From contig JADHZB010002018.1 in assembly GCA_015657535.1 (NCBI GenBank), forward strand, positions 40,607 to 104,606: a stretch of DNA of 64,000 nucleotides, given 5' to 3'. The translations under genes were made by a program, and so were the position numbers. The notes under the pieces were generated by a model, which was not told the DNA's origin, did not search any database, and saw only the letters and a list, made by a program, of their open reading frames with translations. The stretch comes from Nephromyces sp. MM_2019 (lineage: Eukaryota > Apicomplexa > Aconoidasida > Nephromycida). Of this stretch, positions 36,624 through 49,176 are shown piece by piece (positions within the stretch are counted from its first letter, which is position 1; each line of letters opens with the position of its first letter).

Positions 36624-39242
36624 ATGCCAACTACCAATCCAGTTTCGGCTCCTGGGCTTGCTGAAAGCAAAGAACAAGCTACAGCATACAAGCCATCCAA
36701 TCGAGCTATGGTAGAATCCATGGAAATAATGTCCTATATGAAAATTCTTCCTGCCAACATTTGGACTTTCTTATTCTCCAACTCAGCTGCATTACAAGCC
36801 ATATTACGCTCACTAAATGAGCTTGATCAGCAAATAATCATACGCCTATGTTATTTGCACCACACTGTTTCCGAAAAGGCGATGCGACTGTGGGTTCAAA
36901 CTGAATCCCTTACAGATCTCAGGCGGTCCATATCATTATTAGTTAATCTCCATATCCTTATAACACCTGATAATAAACGCTCCGATTTTAGCCAATACAC
37001 ACTTGAACCAACAATCAAGAAACAGGTTCAATCGATCCTCTTGAATGGTCCTTCTACTGATACACTTAAACATATTGTACCTGTACCTAATAAGCACTTC
37101 TCTGGGAAGCACCATCGTGTCTATCCCAACAAATCGAGCCTTGTAAATCATTCTCAAACGCGATGGGATAATCTCTTGAGATTCATTGTTTCTCCAAATG
37201 AGCTACAAAAGTCCGCAGACTCCTTGCAGGTACAGCTATTGGGCACGTATAGAAAGCATACCCAAAAAAAGTTATCTCACAGATTCTCGATCTATCATCC
37301 TAACAACATCACGGAATGATCTATCACAAATCAATATAATTTATTTATTTTTACTCATTAATATCTATATATTCTCTCCTGAAATCTTGATGAAAATCAG
37401 TCTTAATTAGTAAATGAAATGAAATTTTCTGCATCTACAAATATAAGATGTCAATGTTTTTGTTCTTTGAATGTTTTTTAAAATTTCGATTAATAAAAAG
37501 AACCCTATAGTATAAATTTTACAGCTTTATTAATTTATTAATCTTCTTAGGATTCTTTCATTCCGTATACCCAAAATGAGGAAGCACCACCGGAGCGTCC
37601 TTGTGAAGAAATTGTTTTTATACTAGTTAGGCGTCATCTACTTTCATACGTATCAGCATATACATCTACAAGCACAGAAAGATCTATGAGCCGAGAAGCT
37701 TTCTCTTGGTTGCTTAAAGATCTTCGTAGCCAGATAATATCAATTCTAATGGAATTTCTTTATACAATTGATGGAGGAAATCTATCCTCACCAGCTAATC
37801 ATGCTGAAGCAAGATCTATCCACAATAGCTCAGGCTCAAGCAAAGGGGCTTCAGATAGATTCACAGCCTCCCAGATGAATGATAAGCGCCAAGTATTATT
37901 TCCAGAATTATACAAAAATATTTCTATGAAAACAAACTCAAGTAATAAGTTTGAAAAGCACAGTTCAAAAACATCATATTCTTCATGTGACCAAACTGGA
38001 AACAAAAATTCAAACAACAGCAATGAAACTACTCATCCTGAATCTAAAATAAACCCCATTCAAAAAGCCACCGAATTAGTTCAGCAATCACTATTATTTC
38101 TATTAGGTATTTCACAGGCTTCTATAGGTCAACCTTTTTACGTTGATTCTCTATCAGCTATTCAACGTCGGCTTTTACGTGTTTCCATAGACCTAGGATT
38201 ACTTTGGATGCAGTCTCATAGCAGTAATATTTTCTTCGTAGCTCCCTACAGTCTTTTACTTAGATCGGATGGCGCTGAGACACGAGCTCTTACAGCTGCA
38301 ATGTCTTCACTATCATCTGGTATAAATAATCCAATGAAACGGAGAGTTATAAACGATCGGACAAATTCATCTCTCTACAGTTCATCAATGCTCGGCGAAT
38401 CGTGGTTCCATCCCGGTGTGTGGGAAAGCATTGATAAAGAAGAAAAGAATTTGAGTCTACAAGAGCATTCTCTACAGCTAAATTCAATGAACCCAGAGCA
38501 AACACAACCTATGGACTCAAGCATAATAGTTCAAAGCAATTTCAAGGTTTATATTTACACATCCTCTGCCTTACATATATCCGTTTTAAGCCATTTATGC
38601 GAACTACAGGCACGTACAACTAATCTAGTAGTTGGCATTTTAACACGTGAAAGTGTCTCTGCTGCTTATAAAAGTGGCATCACAGCAGACCAAATTATAA
38701 GATTTTTGGAATCACATTCTCATCCTGCCATTTTTGAGCACCAGCAGCAAAACAGATCTTTGTCAAATATATCAAATTTTAACACCCAAATTCCACAATT
38801 AGCAAACTTTTCAAATAGCTCCAGAAATATAGCTTCGAATGAAAATCAATCTGAAAGCATACATCTATTACCTGAGAATGTGATTATACAATTAAAGATG
38901 TGGGAAGCTGAGCAGCATCGACTTACTATGGAATCGGCCGTTTTGTTCAAAAACTGGCAATCTGATCTACTACCTGAATTATTTCAAAAGTGCGTTAGAT
39001 GGGCCCTCGGTAAGGGCTATTGTTTATATTACACCCAATGGTGCGATGACCCAGAATCAGAGGAGTTTGAACAATGGATGAAACGTGAAAAATATCTATG
39101 CGTTTCCAGTGATGCAAAAAGTGAGATGGTTGAAAAATTTCGAGAATTCCGTGAAATTATTTTAAGCCATAGGAGTGGTAAGGGCGATTATGGAAGTGGC
39201 GATATAGATGAAACTAGTAGTAAGCTATATGGCTTCGAATAA
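36624..39242 (+). CDS. TFB2: TFIIH core subunit p52 (Tfb2 / GTF2H4)
   Basis: Core TFIIH subunit that anchors and stimulates the XPB helicase in transcription initiation and nucleotide excision repair. Two exons, 36624-37229 and 37551-39242 (TAA), with a 321-nt intron at codon phase 0; 765 aa. N-terminal helical domain: SMEIMSYMKILPANIWTFLF, AMRLWVQ, LVNLHIL. Hallmark p52 block in exon 2: NFKVYIYTSSALHISVLSHL, then NLVVGILTRES and SGITADQIIRFLESHSHP, followed by IIQLKMWEAEQHRL. The C-terminal domain that contacts p8/XPB includes VRWALGKGYCLYY. It is longer than human p52 (462 aa) because of low-complexity Ser/Asn inserts near 270-340 and 480-560. Confidence 0.95.
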
Positions 39243-40364
39243 AAGCTACTAACTCAAGAAACCTACGCTTATATATTGATTTAAAACCTCCTCTAAGCGA
39301 TGCTTATTTCTGAAAGTATAAAAAGATGTTATGTAAACACATCTTTTTCAAATGTTTTCTCACTTCTAACAACTTGATTTATATAATATTAGATAGAATT
39401 TTTCCACAAACGCTTATTTAAAAAATTAACTAATTCAAAACTTATGTAATCCATATAACTATTTTTTCCCATCTTATTCAAACCTTATCCTAAATTTTGA
39501 ATTATTAATTTCCTGTATCAAATAATTAATTTCTCGGGGAATTTAAACGCTATAGCTTCGATTAATTCTTTTATATTATTTTATGCAAGTTAAATCTTAC
39601 TAAGAAACTATTAGGGATCAGTTAATGAGTTTATATGGCAAATGATAATTTTGAAATAAGAAACCTTTTTGATTACAAACATCATAACATATACTAGCTT
39701 AGGATTTCAATGAATAAAGGAACTTATAAAGGTTTCAAAACTGAAGATTCAGTGAACAAATTTTTCAATTTTACATCTATTGATAAGCTGAATCAATGCA
39801 TTGTCATGAACAAAGAAAATTCTCTCCATATCATGTTTGTGAGAATTCGGTAACGGATACTTAAAGGGTGATTTTAATAGCAATTTCACCAAAAGTCCTA
39901 AAAGAAAAAATTTTCAATTTTAAATAATGCAACAAATCTTTATACGAATGATGAATAATTTGAATAATGTGTACATTAGTAAAAAAATTTATTTTAACGT
40001 TTCATTCTATCAAATGCAACTATCAGAGTATTAGATTCTTAAACATAATATAGTAATAGACAAGTTAAAGATTAGCGAGACAAGGCTATTTTAACTCTTG
40101 AACATATTAAAATATATTTATATCATCATATAATCAAGCTGTTTAAATTGCTATGGACCTTCATTTGTTTCATCTTAGATTATCTTCATTTAATCAAGGC
40201 ATTGTTTCGAAGAAAATATAATAGGTTGTCCAGTTTGATATTCCCCTATTATATAAGGTTTACTTGATTTATCTACAATATACATGCATTCGAATTGTTC
40301 GAAGTACTTATTCCTTACATCCTACATACATAGAGCAGCCGAGTAATCATCATGCTATTACAGA
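39243..40364. other. intergenic region upstream of the MtaD-type gene
   Basis: About 1.1 kb of AT-rich DNA, 3' flank of p52 and promoter side of the deaminase gene. No exon or RNA was recognised. Confidence 0.45.
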
Positions 40365-42428
40365 ATGAAGCTTGATTTAACCGTTGATTGCAAATATATT
40401 ATTCCAATGGGAGATAATCAAACCAGATTTCTTGAAAAGTAATTCACTATTTTATAAAAAATGACATTATAATAAGTTCAACATATAGTGTGGATACAAT
40501 AGCAAAATTTCAAGCTTTAGGAAAATGGCCGGATATATATATTTTACTTGTATAATACGATCAAATAGAAACCATAACAACTATATGAATCAACATTAAA
40601 CATTAGCTTGTGTAGAATCAATTATATGATATATATATATATATATATTTACATTACAAGGTACATATGTAACATAGATATTGTATCAAAATTAAGCTTA
40701 GTACGTTTGCTATCAGTTTGTTATATTTTCATTGAAATATTTATTACACACATCGTGGGAATAGTTAAGCTTTGTTTTTAATAGAATAAAATTAATAATT
40801 ACATTACACAATATTATATTGATTTCGACACTTGCCAGTATTTACTATTCATCAATTATATATAAAGCACATACATTTACATGTTATTTTGATTAAATAT
40901 CACAAAGAATTGAAATTTTTACAATAATTTTTTTCAATATTTATTTTTGACCTAAATTTATAAAATAATTTATTTATTTAATACACCAATTTCCCTTATT
41001 GAATAATTGCAATGTTTATATTCCATTTAGTGCTACAATTGGTGTAAAGGGAGAACGAATTATTGCCCTGGAAAAAACTGAAATATTTTACACACAATTT
41101 GAAAGTGAGAAACGGCTTGATTTGAGTAATCAAAACTCAGTAATTATCCCAGGTTATTTATCTATATATATATATATATATATATTCAAATAAGTAATGG
41201 CAATGTACTTATGCATGCTATATAAATGGTTTGATTATGAAAAAATCTCTGACCCGCAGATATTACATATTAATATAAAATTATTAATTTTAGTTAATTT
41301 TTTTTAATCAAAACATACAAAATTTCATAATAGAAATTTGTATTTACATAAATGTGTCCAATAAATATATAATTTAAATATGAAATGAATAGGCAGAGTT
41401 TATTTTTTATCAATTACAATTTAGATAAAAAAGATTTCAACATTTATAATGTTTTTAAAATTAATTTTAATTTTCAAAATTTACATACACCACAACACAT
41501 ACATATCATAAAGCATCAACATCACATAACATTAAAATACTTCACAAAACATACACATACATCACAAAACATACACACACATCACAACTCACATACACAC
41601 ATCACAACTCATACACACACATAACAACTCACACACACACATTAAAATTTATACATATTATATGTAAAATTCAGGTCTTATCAATGCACACACACACACA
41701 CCACTCTCTCTTTTAAGAGGGTACTCTGATGATGAGCCTTTAAAAATTTGGTTGGAGAAATTTATTTGGCCGGCGGAGATAAAATTTTTAAGTTCTGAAT
41801 TTGTTGAGATTGGTACACAACTCTCAGTATGGGAAATGCTTAAAACAGGTGTGTGCGTGTGTGTGTGTGTGTATGCGTGTGTATTGTGTGTATGTGTGTG
41901 TATTTGAGTGTTGTGTGTGTGTGTGTTGTGTGTGTGGATATGTGTGTTGTTTTTGTGTGTGTGTGTGTGTGTGCGTGTTTGCGTATATTTGTGTGTTATG
42001 TGCTATGTGTGTATCCTATACATTTTAGATTTTTTTACATATGCATACATACGTGTGTAATTTTCTCTACATCTGCAACTTTCTATAGCATTTATACATT
42101 TGTATATACATATATATATACTTATAGGTATATATAAGTGTGTGTTTATGGATACACAAGCTTATATACATAAACCTGTGTTTTACAAGTGTATATGTTT
42201 GCTTATTTCTACAATTGTGTGTATATCTATTGATGTGTATAAAAATAAGTATAAATACCAAAAATATATTACACATTTTATTATAGGAACAACCATGTTT
42301 AATGATATGTATTGGATGCCTGAACAAGTTTTACACATTTGTAAACAGGCGAACATACGGGCCGTATTAGGGAAACCTTGTATAAACATAGGAAATACTA
42401 ATTCAAATGAACAAGTATACTACACACA

Positions 42429-42459
<31 letters not shown>

Positions 42460-44772
42460 ATACACACATTTACTTTGTTTTGATACACACATTCACTTAA
42501 ACCTATATTCTTATTCAAACATAATTACACACACACATACATATTATTAGTCAAATACCTATTTTTAAGCTACTATATATTTTGTTTTGTTGAGCTATAT
42601 AGTTGTATATTAAGATATCTACACTATTAACTAGTGTATGTACGTGTGTGTATGTATGTGTGTGTATGTATGTGTGTATATGTATTTGTGTGTATGTATT
42701 TGTGTGTATGTATGTATATGTGTGCGTGTATATATAATATGAATATATGTGTGTGTATGTGTGTGTATGAATATGTGTGTGTGTGTGTGTATGTGTGCGT
42801 ATGTATGTATGTGTATATACTTGTGTGTATTATTTCTGTAAATCTGTATTTATTAGGTTGAAGAAAGTGTTAAATTTGTTGAAACGTTACACACTAATCC
42901 ACATCCACTCATTCAAAGTAGCATTAACCCACACTCTCTCTACAGCTGTAATAAAATACACAAATATATATATATTTGTAGATATACATGTGCGTGTATA
43001 TGTATGTGTATACAATCTGTATATATATTTATCTATGCTCATGTATATGTCTATGAATCATTTATATGTGTGTGTATATATGTACGTGTTTAGATATATA
43101 TGTGTATTTATATGCTTATATATATGCATTTATATATGTGTGAATAATGTGTATGTGTGTATATCTGTACAGATATATGTATGTATTTATGTATGCTAAT
43201 GAGCATGTTTCTGGTTAATGTGTGTTTTGAGTTTATATTTGAGTATGTGTGTGTGTGTGTGTGTGTGTGTGGCTTAAAAAATAGTTGCACCTGAATATCA
43301 TAAAGAGCTTATCGACAAAACTAAACAATTTGATACTATTTACCACACACACATCAATGAGGTAGAAAATGAAAGTGACACATTTTACACACAAACAGGA
43401 AAGACAACTATTGGTGCTCTCGATGATATAGGTATGTGATACTATATAGCCACTTATACACACACATTGAGGTGTATAAAGTTATGTATGTGTGTATAAA
43501 CTTATTGGTGTATGTGCTTATTTTAATTATGTATATATATTTTTTAATATATATATTTAGAGTTGTACGTATGTTTTTAATCAATTATATATATGTGTGT
43601 GTATGTATTCATGCTTGCTGTGATTATATATTTATATTAGTGTGTACATACATATCAATGGAATGAAAGTAGTAATAACATTCAAATCAATATATATGTG
43701 TGTATCTCGTTGTCTATACCTCTCTGATTTTAATATCAATTCTTTTTTTATTTTTAGTAACTAGAAAAAAAAATATGTGACACACACACATACACCTCTA
43801 TTTGATCAACATACACCTCTATATGATTCAGACACACCTCTCTATGATTCAGACACACCTCTATATGATACACACACAACTCTATATGATACACACGCAC
43901 TAATTTGAGATGTGTGCATTTTTAACACGTTTCATTGTTCATTTCTACACACAAAATTTTTTGATTTTAGGAGCACTAAACTCCAGGTGTATATTGGCCC
44001 ATTGTGTGTGGCTGAATGACGAAGAGGCAAAAATATTAGCTGAGAAAAAAGTTAATGTATGCCACTGTCCAAGGTAAATTATACACACACAAACATATAT
44101 ATTTATATATATTTGCACATACACACATGCAGACATACACAATAATATGTACAGACACATGATTACACACACATGCACACACACAATTACACATACACAC
44201 ATTCACATAAACTTACAGACAAACTTACACACACACAAGTACGCATACACACATACACATAAGCTTACAAACACACTTACTTACACACACACACGTATAT
44301 TTACACATATAGATAACAGAAAATTTTTTGAGGTGTTCTAATTCTTAACCTTTCCACACAAATAATTGTGTATGTGTGTGTGTATTGTATGTATCAATAT
44401 TATAGGTCAAATATGAAATTAGGAAGTGGTGTGTGTAATGTAAAACGCCTTATGGATTTAGGTGTAAATGTGTGTATTGGTACAGACTCTTCCTGTTCAA
44501 ATAATAGCCTTAATTTATTATTAGAAGCCCAAACTGCAAGTTTACTTGCTAAAGTATGTATTTCACATGCTTTACACACAAAACCAATACATCAATTACA
44601 CACACACAAATTATTATGACTTATATATACACACACACATACATATAGTAACAAGTTAAAAATATACACAGGCATACCCTTTCATATATACTCATAAATT
44701 ATTTACACAAACATCAGCTATAAGTGACAGACACACACACACATACACACACACATACATTCATACACACAC

Positions 44773-44805
<33 letters not shown>

Positions 44806-44979
44806 TACACATACACATACACACACATTTATCGAATAGGTTCACTGTTTAGACGCCTCTGTTTTAGATGATTACACAGCCTTAAAAATGGCTACAATAA
44901 ATGGTGCAAAGGCATTACAAAGAGAGCATGATTTAGGTAACACACACACACATTTACATATATATATATACATATATAA

Positions 44980-45012
<33 letters not shown>

Positions 45013-45333
45013 TATAAACATACATACGTACACATACACACAACGTACATATACATATATATATTTAGGTAGTTTAGAAGTTGGTAAATTAGCTGATTTT
45101 GTGTGTGTGAATATGAACGGTTTTGAATGCCTACCTATAATTGACCCTATTTCTCCCTTAATATTTACAAACTCTTACCAAGTAAGTTTAGTGTGTATAA
45201 ATTATTATATATATTATATAATGACCTAAATATACACATATTCAGTAACCTATACACATAGACTCCCCTAAACCTACATACACACATTCACCTAAGATCT
45301 GCACATACCTAAAACCTATACACATTTAACAAC

Positions 45334-45373
<40 letters not shown>

Positions 45374-45556
45374 TAAACACATTCAGTCACACACACACAC
45401 ACACACACACATGAATATATATAGGTTCAATATGTGTGGGTTGGGGGTAAAATGGTTGTTGAAGAAGGCCAAGTTTTGACAGTTCAACCCGATCGTAAAA
45501 AAATTGAAATTTTTGGGGAAAATTTAAAAATTTTTAAAAATAAAATAATTTCTTAG
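40365..45556 (+). CDS. amidohydrolase, 5'-methylthioadenosine/S-adenosylhomocysteine deaminase (MtaD) type
   Basis: Zn-dependent deaminase of the TRZ/ATZ-MtaD branch; expected substrates are MTA, SAH or adenosine. Eleven exons: 40365-40438, 41031-41152, 41675-41848, 42287-42414, 42857-42977, 43285-43431, 43971-44073, 44406-44553, 44840-44936, 45069-45181 and 45425-45556 (TAG). All phases close; 452 aa. Motifs in order: [20 protein letters not shown] (metal HxH), [58 protein letters not shown] (metal Asp), [25 protein letters not shown] and [16 protein letters not shown] and SNMKLGSG favour MtaD over guanine deaminase. Exon 1 was found by phase matching. Introns are 132-592 nt and largely microsatellite; TG and CA tracts also lie in exons. 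Confidence 0.92.
41540..41640. repeat. ~20-22 bp CA-rich tandem repeat in deaminase intron 2
   Basis: Repeated ACATCACAACTCACATACAC-type units with small length differences, just before the acceptor at 41673-41674. Confidence 0.7.
41687..41700 (+). repeat. in-frame (CA)7 tract encoding the metal-binding His-Thr-His
   Basis: Seven CA units within exon 3 of the deaminase are read GCA CAC ACA CAC ACA, giving A-H-T-H-T, the HxH zinc ligand pair. A second CA-rich stretch at 43344-43352 encodes HTH of HTHINE. Confidence 0.9.
42610..42840. repeat. (TG)n/(TATG)n-rich tract in deaminase intron
   Basis: Runs of TGTGTATG-type repeats fill the second half of intron 42415-42856. The first half of the same intron is CA-rich. 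Long Cys/Val/Tyr open frames here are repeat translations. Confidence 0.7.
43785..43900. repeat. ~25-bp tandem repeat (CACACCTCTATATGATT type)
   Basis: Five imperfect copies of ACACACCTCTATATGATTCAG-like units in intron 43432-43970 of the deaminase gene. Confidence 0.75.
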
Positions 45557-46029
45557 TGTGTGTGTGTGTAAATTTTATATTACACATTTTGATTTTAGGT
45601 GTGTGTATATATTTAATAAGTTTACATAAAATTTGATATATTTGCATAAAATTTTGATATGTGTATTGTGTGCGTAAATTTGATATGTATGTGCTTAAAT
45701 TTTTGATTATTGTTTAAATTCGCTATGTGTGTGCATGCTTTAAATATGTGTGCACACTCTAGATTGTGTGTGTGTACTCTTGATATTTATATAATTTATG
45801 TATGGAATTTTTTTCAATTATTCTTTTAAGGTAATAATTAATTAGAATTTAATTGGTAATATATAAGGTGTGTATATCACACATAATTATTTTTTTTTAA
45901 AGTTTTTAACAAAGTTATTAGTTAGAATAATCGATATAATAATACTTTCTAAAATAATAATTAAACACACATACACACACACAATTTATATTTTCCAAAA
46001 CACATATATTGATGACCAAATTTATACAC

Positions 46030-46070
<41 letters not shown>

Positions 46071-46214
46071 TTCGTTTCAATAAATGAGTATGATTTGTGT
46101 GTATATGTATTTTTTTATGTGTGTGTGTTATGAATTTCAATTATTATAACTCTTTTACTATCTATAATTATCTTTGTATAATGTGTGTAACAGAGAGTTA
46201 ATATTTAGGTGTGA
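45557..46214. other. spacer between convergent deaminase and kinesin genes
   Basis: About 660 nt with TGTG runs, (CA)n near 45964-45983 and a (TA)n tract at about 46033-46067. No gene was seen. Confidence 0.5.
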
Positions 46215-47929
46215 TTAATCCATGTAGTTATGTGAAGAGTGTGTGGTGTATGTAGGGAGTATGGTGTGTGTAGGGTGTATGGTATGTGTAGGGTGTATGG
46301 TGTGTGTAGGGTGTATGGTGTGTGTAAAAGAGTAATTGGGGTCCATGAGATAGGGTGCGTGTGTGTTATGTGTAGTAGGGTATTGGGTGTTTATGAAATC
46401 TAATGTATGTGTAGGAGGATTTATAGGTTGTTCATAGTGTGTATTAATAGGTTTAGATGTGTGTGTGAGTTGGGTTGTGTGTAAATGTGTTTGTATAGGG
46501 CTTTTGAGATGTGTACAGTATTGAGGGTGTGTGTTAGAAATAGGAGGGTTTTTGTAGCTTTTTGTAGATAAGGGATGTACAAGAGAATATGTAGGGAATT
46601 CAAAATGTGTCTGTGTATGGTTTGAAACGTGTGTGTGTGTATTTGGTGGAGTATAAGGTTTACTTGAAGAGAGTTCAGTATTTATATATTGTGTGTATTT
46701 ATAAGGCATGCTATTATTTAGGTTCTCTGTGTGTAAGTCTTCATGTTTATTTAGGTCTGTAGTGTGTGTGTGTAATTGATTGAAATCATTACTTAATCTT
46801 GATTTATCTTCAAAATCACTAAACATGTGTGTATTTACATGATCATCATGTGTGTGTGTGTTAATAATATCATTATATGTGTGAACATTTTTATGATTAT
46901 CATGTGTGTACATTACAACATCACCATATGTGTGTATATTTGACGTAGTTTCCATTGTGTGTAAATCCTCTAAACCTATATTTTGAGTTTTTAAATCTAC
47001 ACACGCATCATTTTTAACATTTTGGATAGATTTATAGAATTGTAATCTCTCTATATTATTAAGTGTGTAAAACCAATTGTTAAAATTAATTTGCACACGC
47101 CTATTTTTTTGTTGATTGAGATGTTCAATACGATCAATGTGTGACTGTATTTCCATTAAAATTTGATAATTATTTTGATATTGTGTAATATGTAATTGTA
47201 GTTCATCCATATGATTTTTTATCTATCCAAAAAAATGTGTATGTACAATATAAAAATATATATATATAAGGTATTATAGGCTACATATATATGGGTATAT
47301 ATATATATATATACAAATGTGTGTGTGTGTGTTTACAAGTGTACACAGATCGAATTAAGTAAATTTATAAACTATAAGTAAGAATTTAATACATACACAC
47401 AAAACGTTTATGTATTTACACAACACTTTGAACATACAGGCATATTTATACATATATATGCCATACACACATCACGAGATATACTCACACAATATAGCAT
47501 AAACACACACACACACACCACAAAATAGTACAATCACACACACATTACAACATAGTACAACCACACACACACCAAACCACAACAAACAGTACAACACAAC
47601 ACACACACACACACACACATTACCTTGATTTCTGATTCATGTGTGTGTGTATCATTAACAAGTTCATTAATTCTCAAGACATCAACTTTCTTTTTTATAT
47701 TACACACACACCGACGTATATTATTTAATTTTTCAGCCAACAATTTCGCCTTTTTAATTAACTCACTCAACACGCCCAAATTTTCAGAAAGTAAAGAGTG
47801 TGTGTGTACACATTTTATAAACTCTTGAAAGGCTAAATCAGATATATCTGATTGAACTATATATATATGTGTTTGTGTGTGTGTGTGTTTGTGTGTATGT
47901 GTGTATGTGTGTGTTTTTGTGTGTATGTG

Positions 47930-47960
<31 letters not shown>

Positions 47961-49145
47961 ATGTGTGTGTGTGTGTGTGTGTGCTATGTGTGGGTTGTGT
48001 CGGTTGTGTTAGTGGGTGAGAAGGTAAACAGTATTGTGTGTATGTGTATTTTAGTTTCAAATGATTTATGTATTAATAAAACAAACCATTATCAATGTGT
48101 GTAGGACAATCCTCTTGAGTAGGTGTGGGGTTGACTGTAATTTCAATTTAAAAAAATATATACACACAGTAATTATAATTTTTTTTAGGTGTGTGAGTAG
48201 GTGTGTTTAATATATATTTAGATCATCTTAACTGTGCTTAAGTATTGATTTTATATGAATTAATTGATGTCTGAATATGTGTGTATGAATATGTGTGTAT
48301 GAATATGTGTGTATGATTATGTCGGTAAATTTTTATGTATATGTAAATCTGATGTGATTAAGTATGTGTACATATGTGATGCTATGTTTAAATGTGTAAT
48401 TATAAATTTTATAAGTGTGTAAACATGTGTGTGTATGTGATTGTGAAAAAATATTCAAGTTGATTATTATAAAATCTATAGGCAAAAGTATTGATGATTA
48501 TTGAATACTAGTGTGCCAATCAATTATGTGTGTGTGGATATATTTATTTATATAAAGGGTGTGTGATTATAAGTTGTTTACAAATAATGTGTATATAGTA
48601 TACTGTGTGCTTCATGTATGTAAAATTATGATCAGAATACCTGTGTCTAAAGATGTGTGTGTGTGTGTGTGTAATGAGCTTATTTTGTCTATCTCTTCAT
48701 AATATTTATTTCTCAAAATATTAAAACAAAAATTAACCTTTTGAAGTTCACCATCACAGTCTATGTCACACATCTCTTTGTCTAAATTTGTGTGTGTAAA
48801 AATTTATATTGAAATTTTTATATATGTTTAATAGATATCTTCAGAAAAAATAATTGACTTGAATTCTTTTACACACAAGTAAATAATGACTATAAGCATG
48901 AAATGATTACATATCTTGTAATTATATATATAAATATATATATATATAATTTAAAATAAATAAGTACACACTCGCAATCAGATATACATATAGACATGTG
49001 CACATATACACACATTTATATACACATATACATATACATACACAGACACGTATTTATATATATACAGACATATATATACATTAAGATATAAATATGTACA
49101 TATATATATATATAAACATGTAAATATATACCAATACACACACAC

Positions 49146-49176
<31 letters not shown>

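Noticed and set aside
40999..41030. Open frame extension ([10 protein letters not shown]) as the N-terminus of the deaminase
   Set aside because: No acceptor or ATG serves it. An upstream exon at 40365-40438 ([18 protein letters not shown]) joins in phase at the acceptor 41029-41030 and fits the family better.
40365..45556. Guanine deaminase as identity of the amidohydrolase
   Set aside because: The motif set ([36 protein letters not shown]) matches the MtaD/TRZ-ATZ branch rather than guanine deaminase.
47857..48104. TG/CA arrays as Z-DNA or telomere-like elements or a CRISPR array
   Set aside because: They are simple dinucleotide repeats without the telomeric unit of known alveolates and without repeat-spacer structure.
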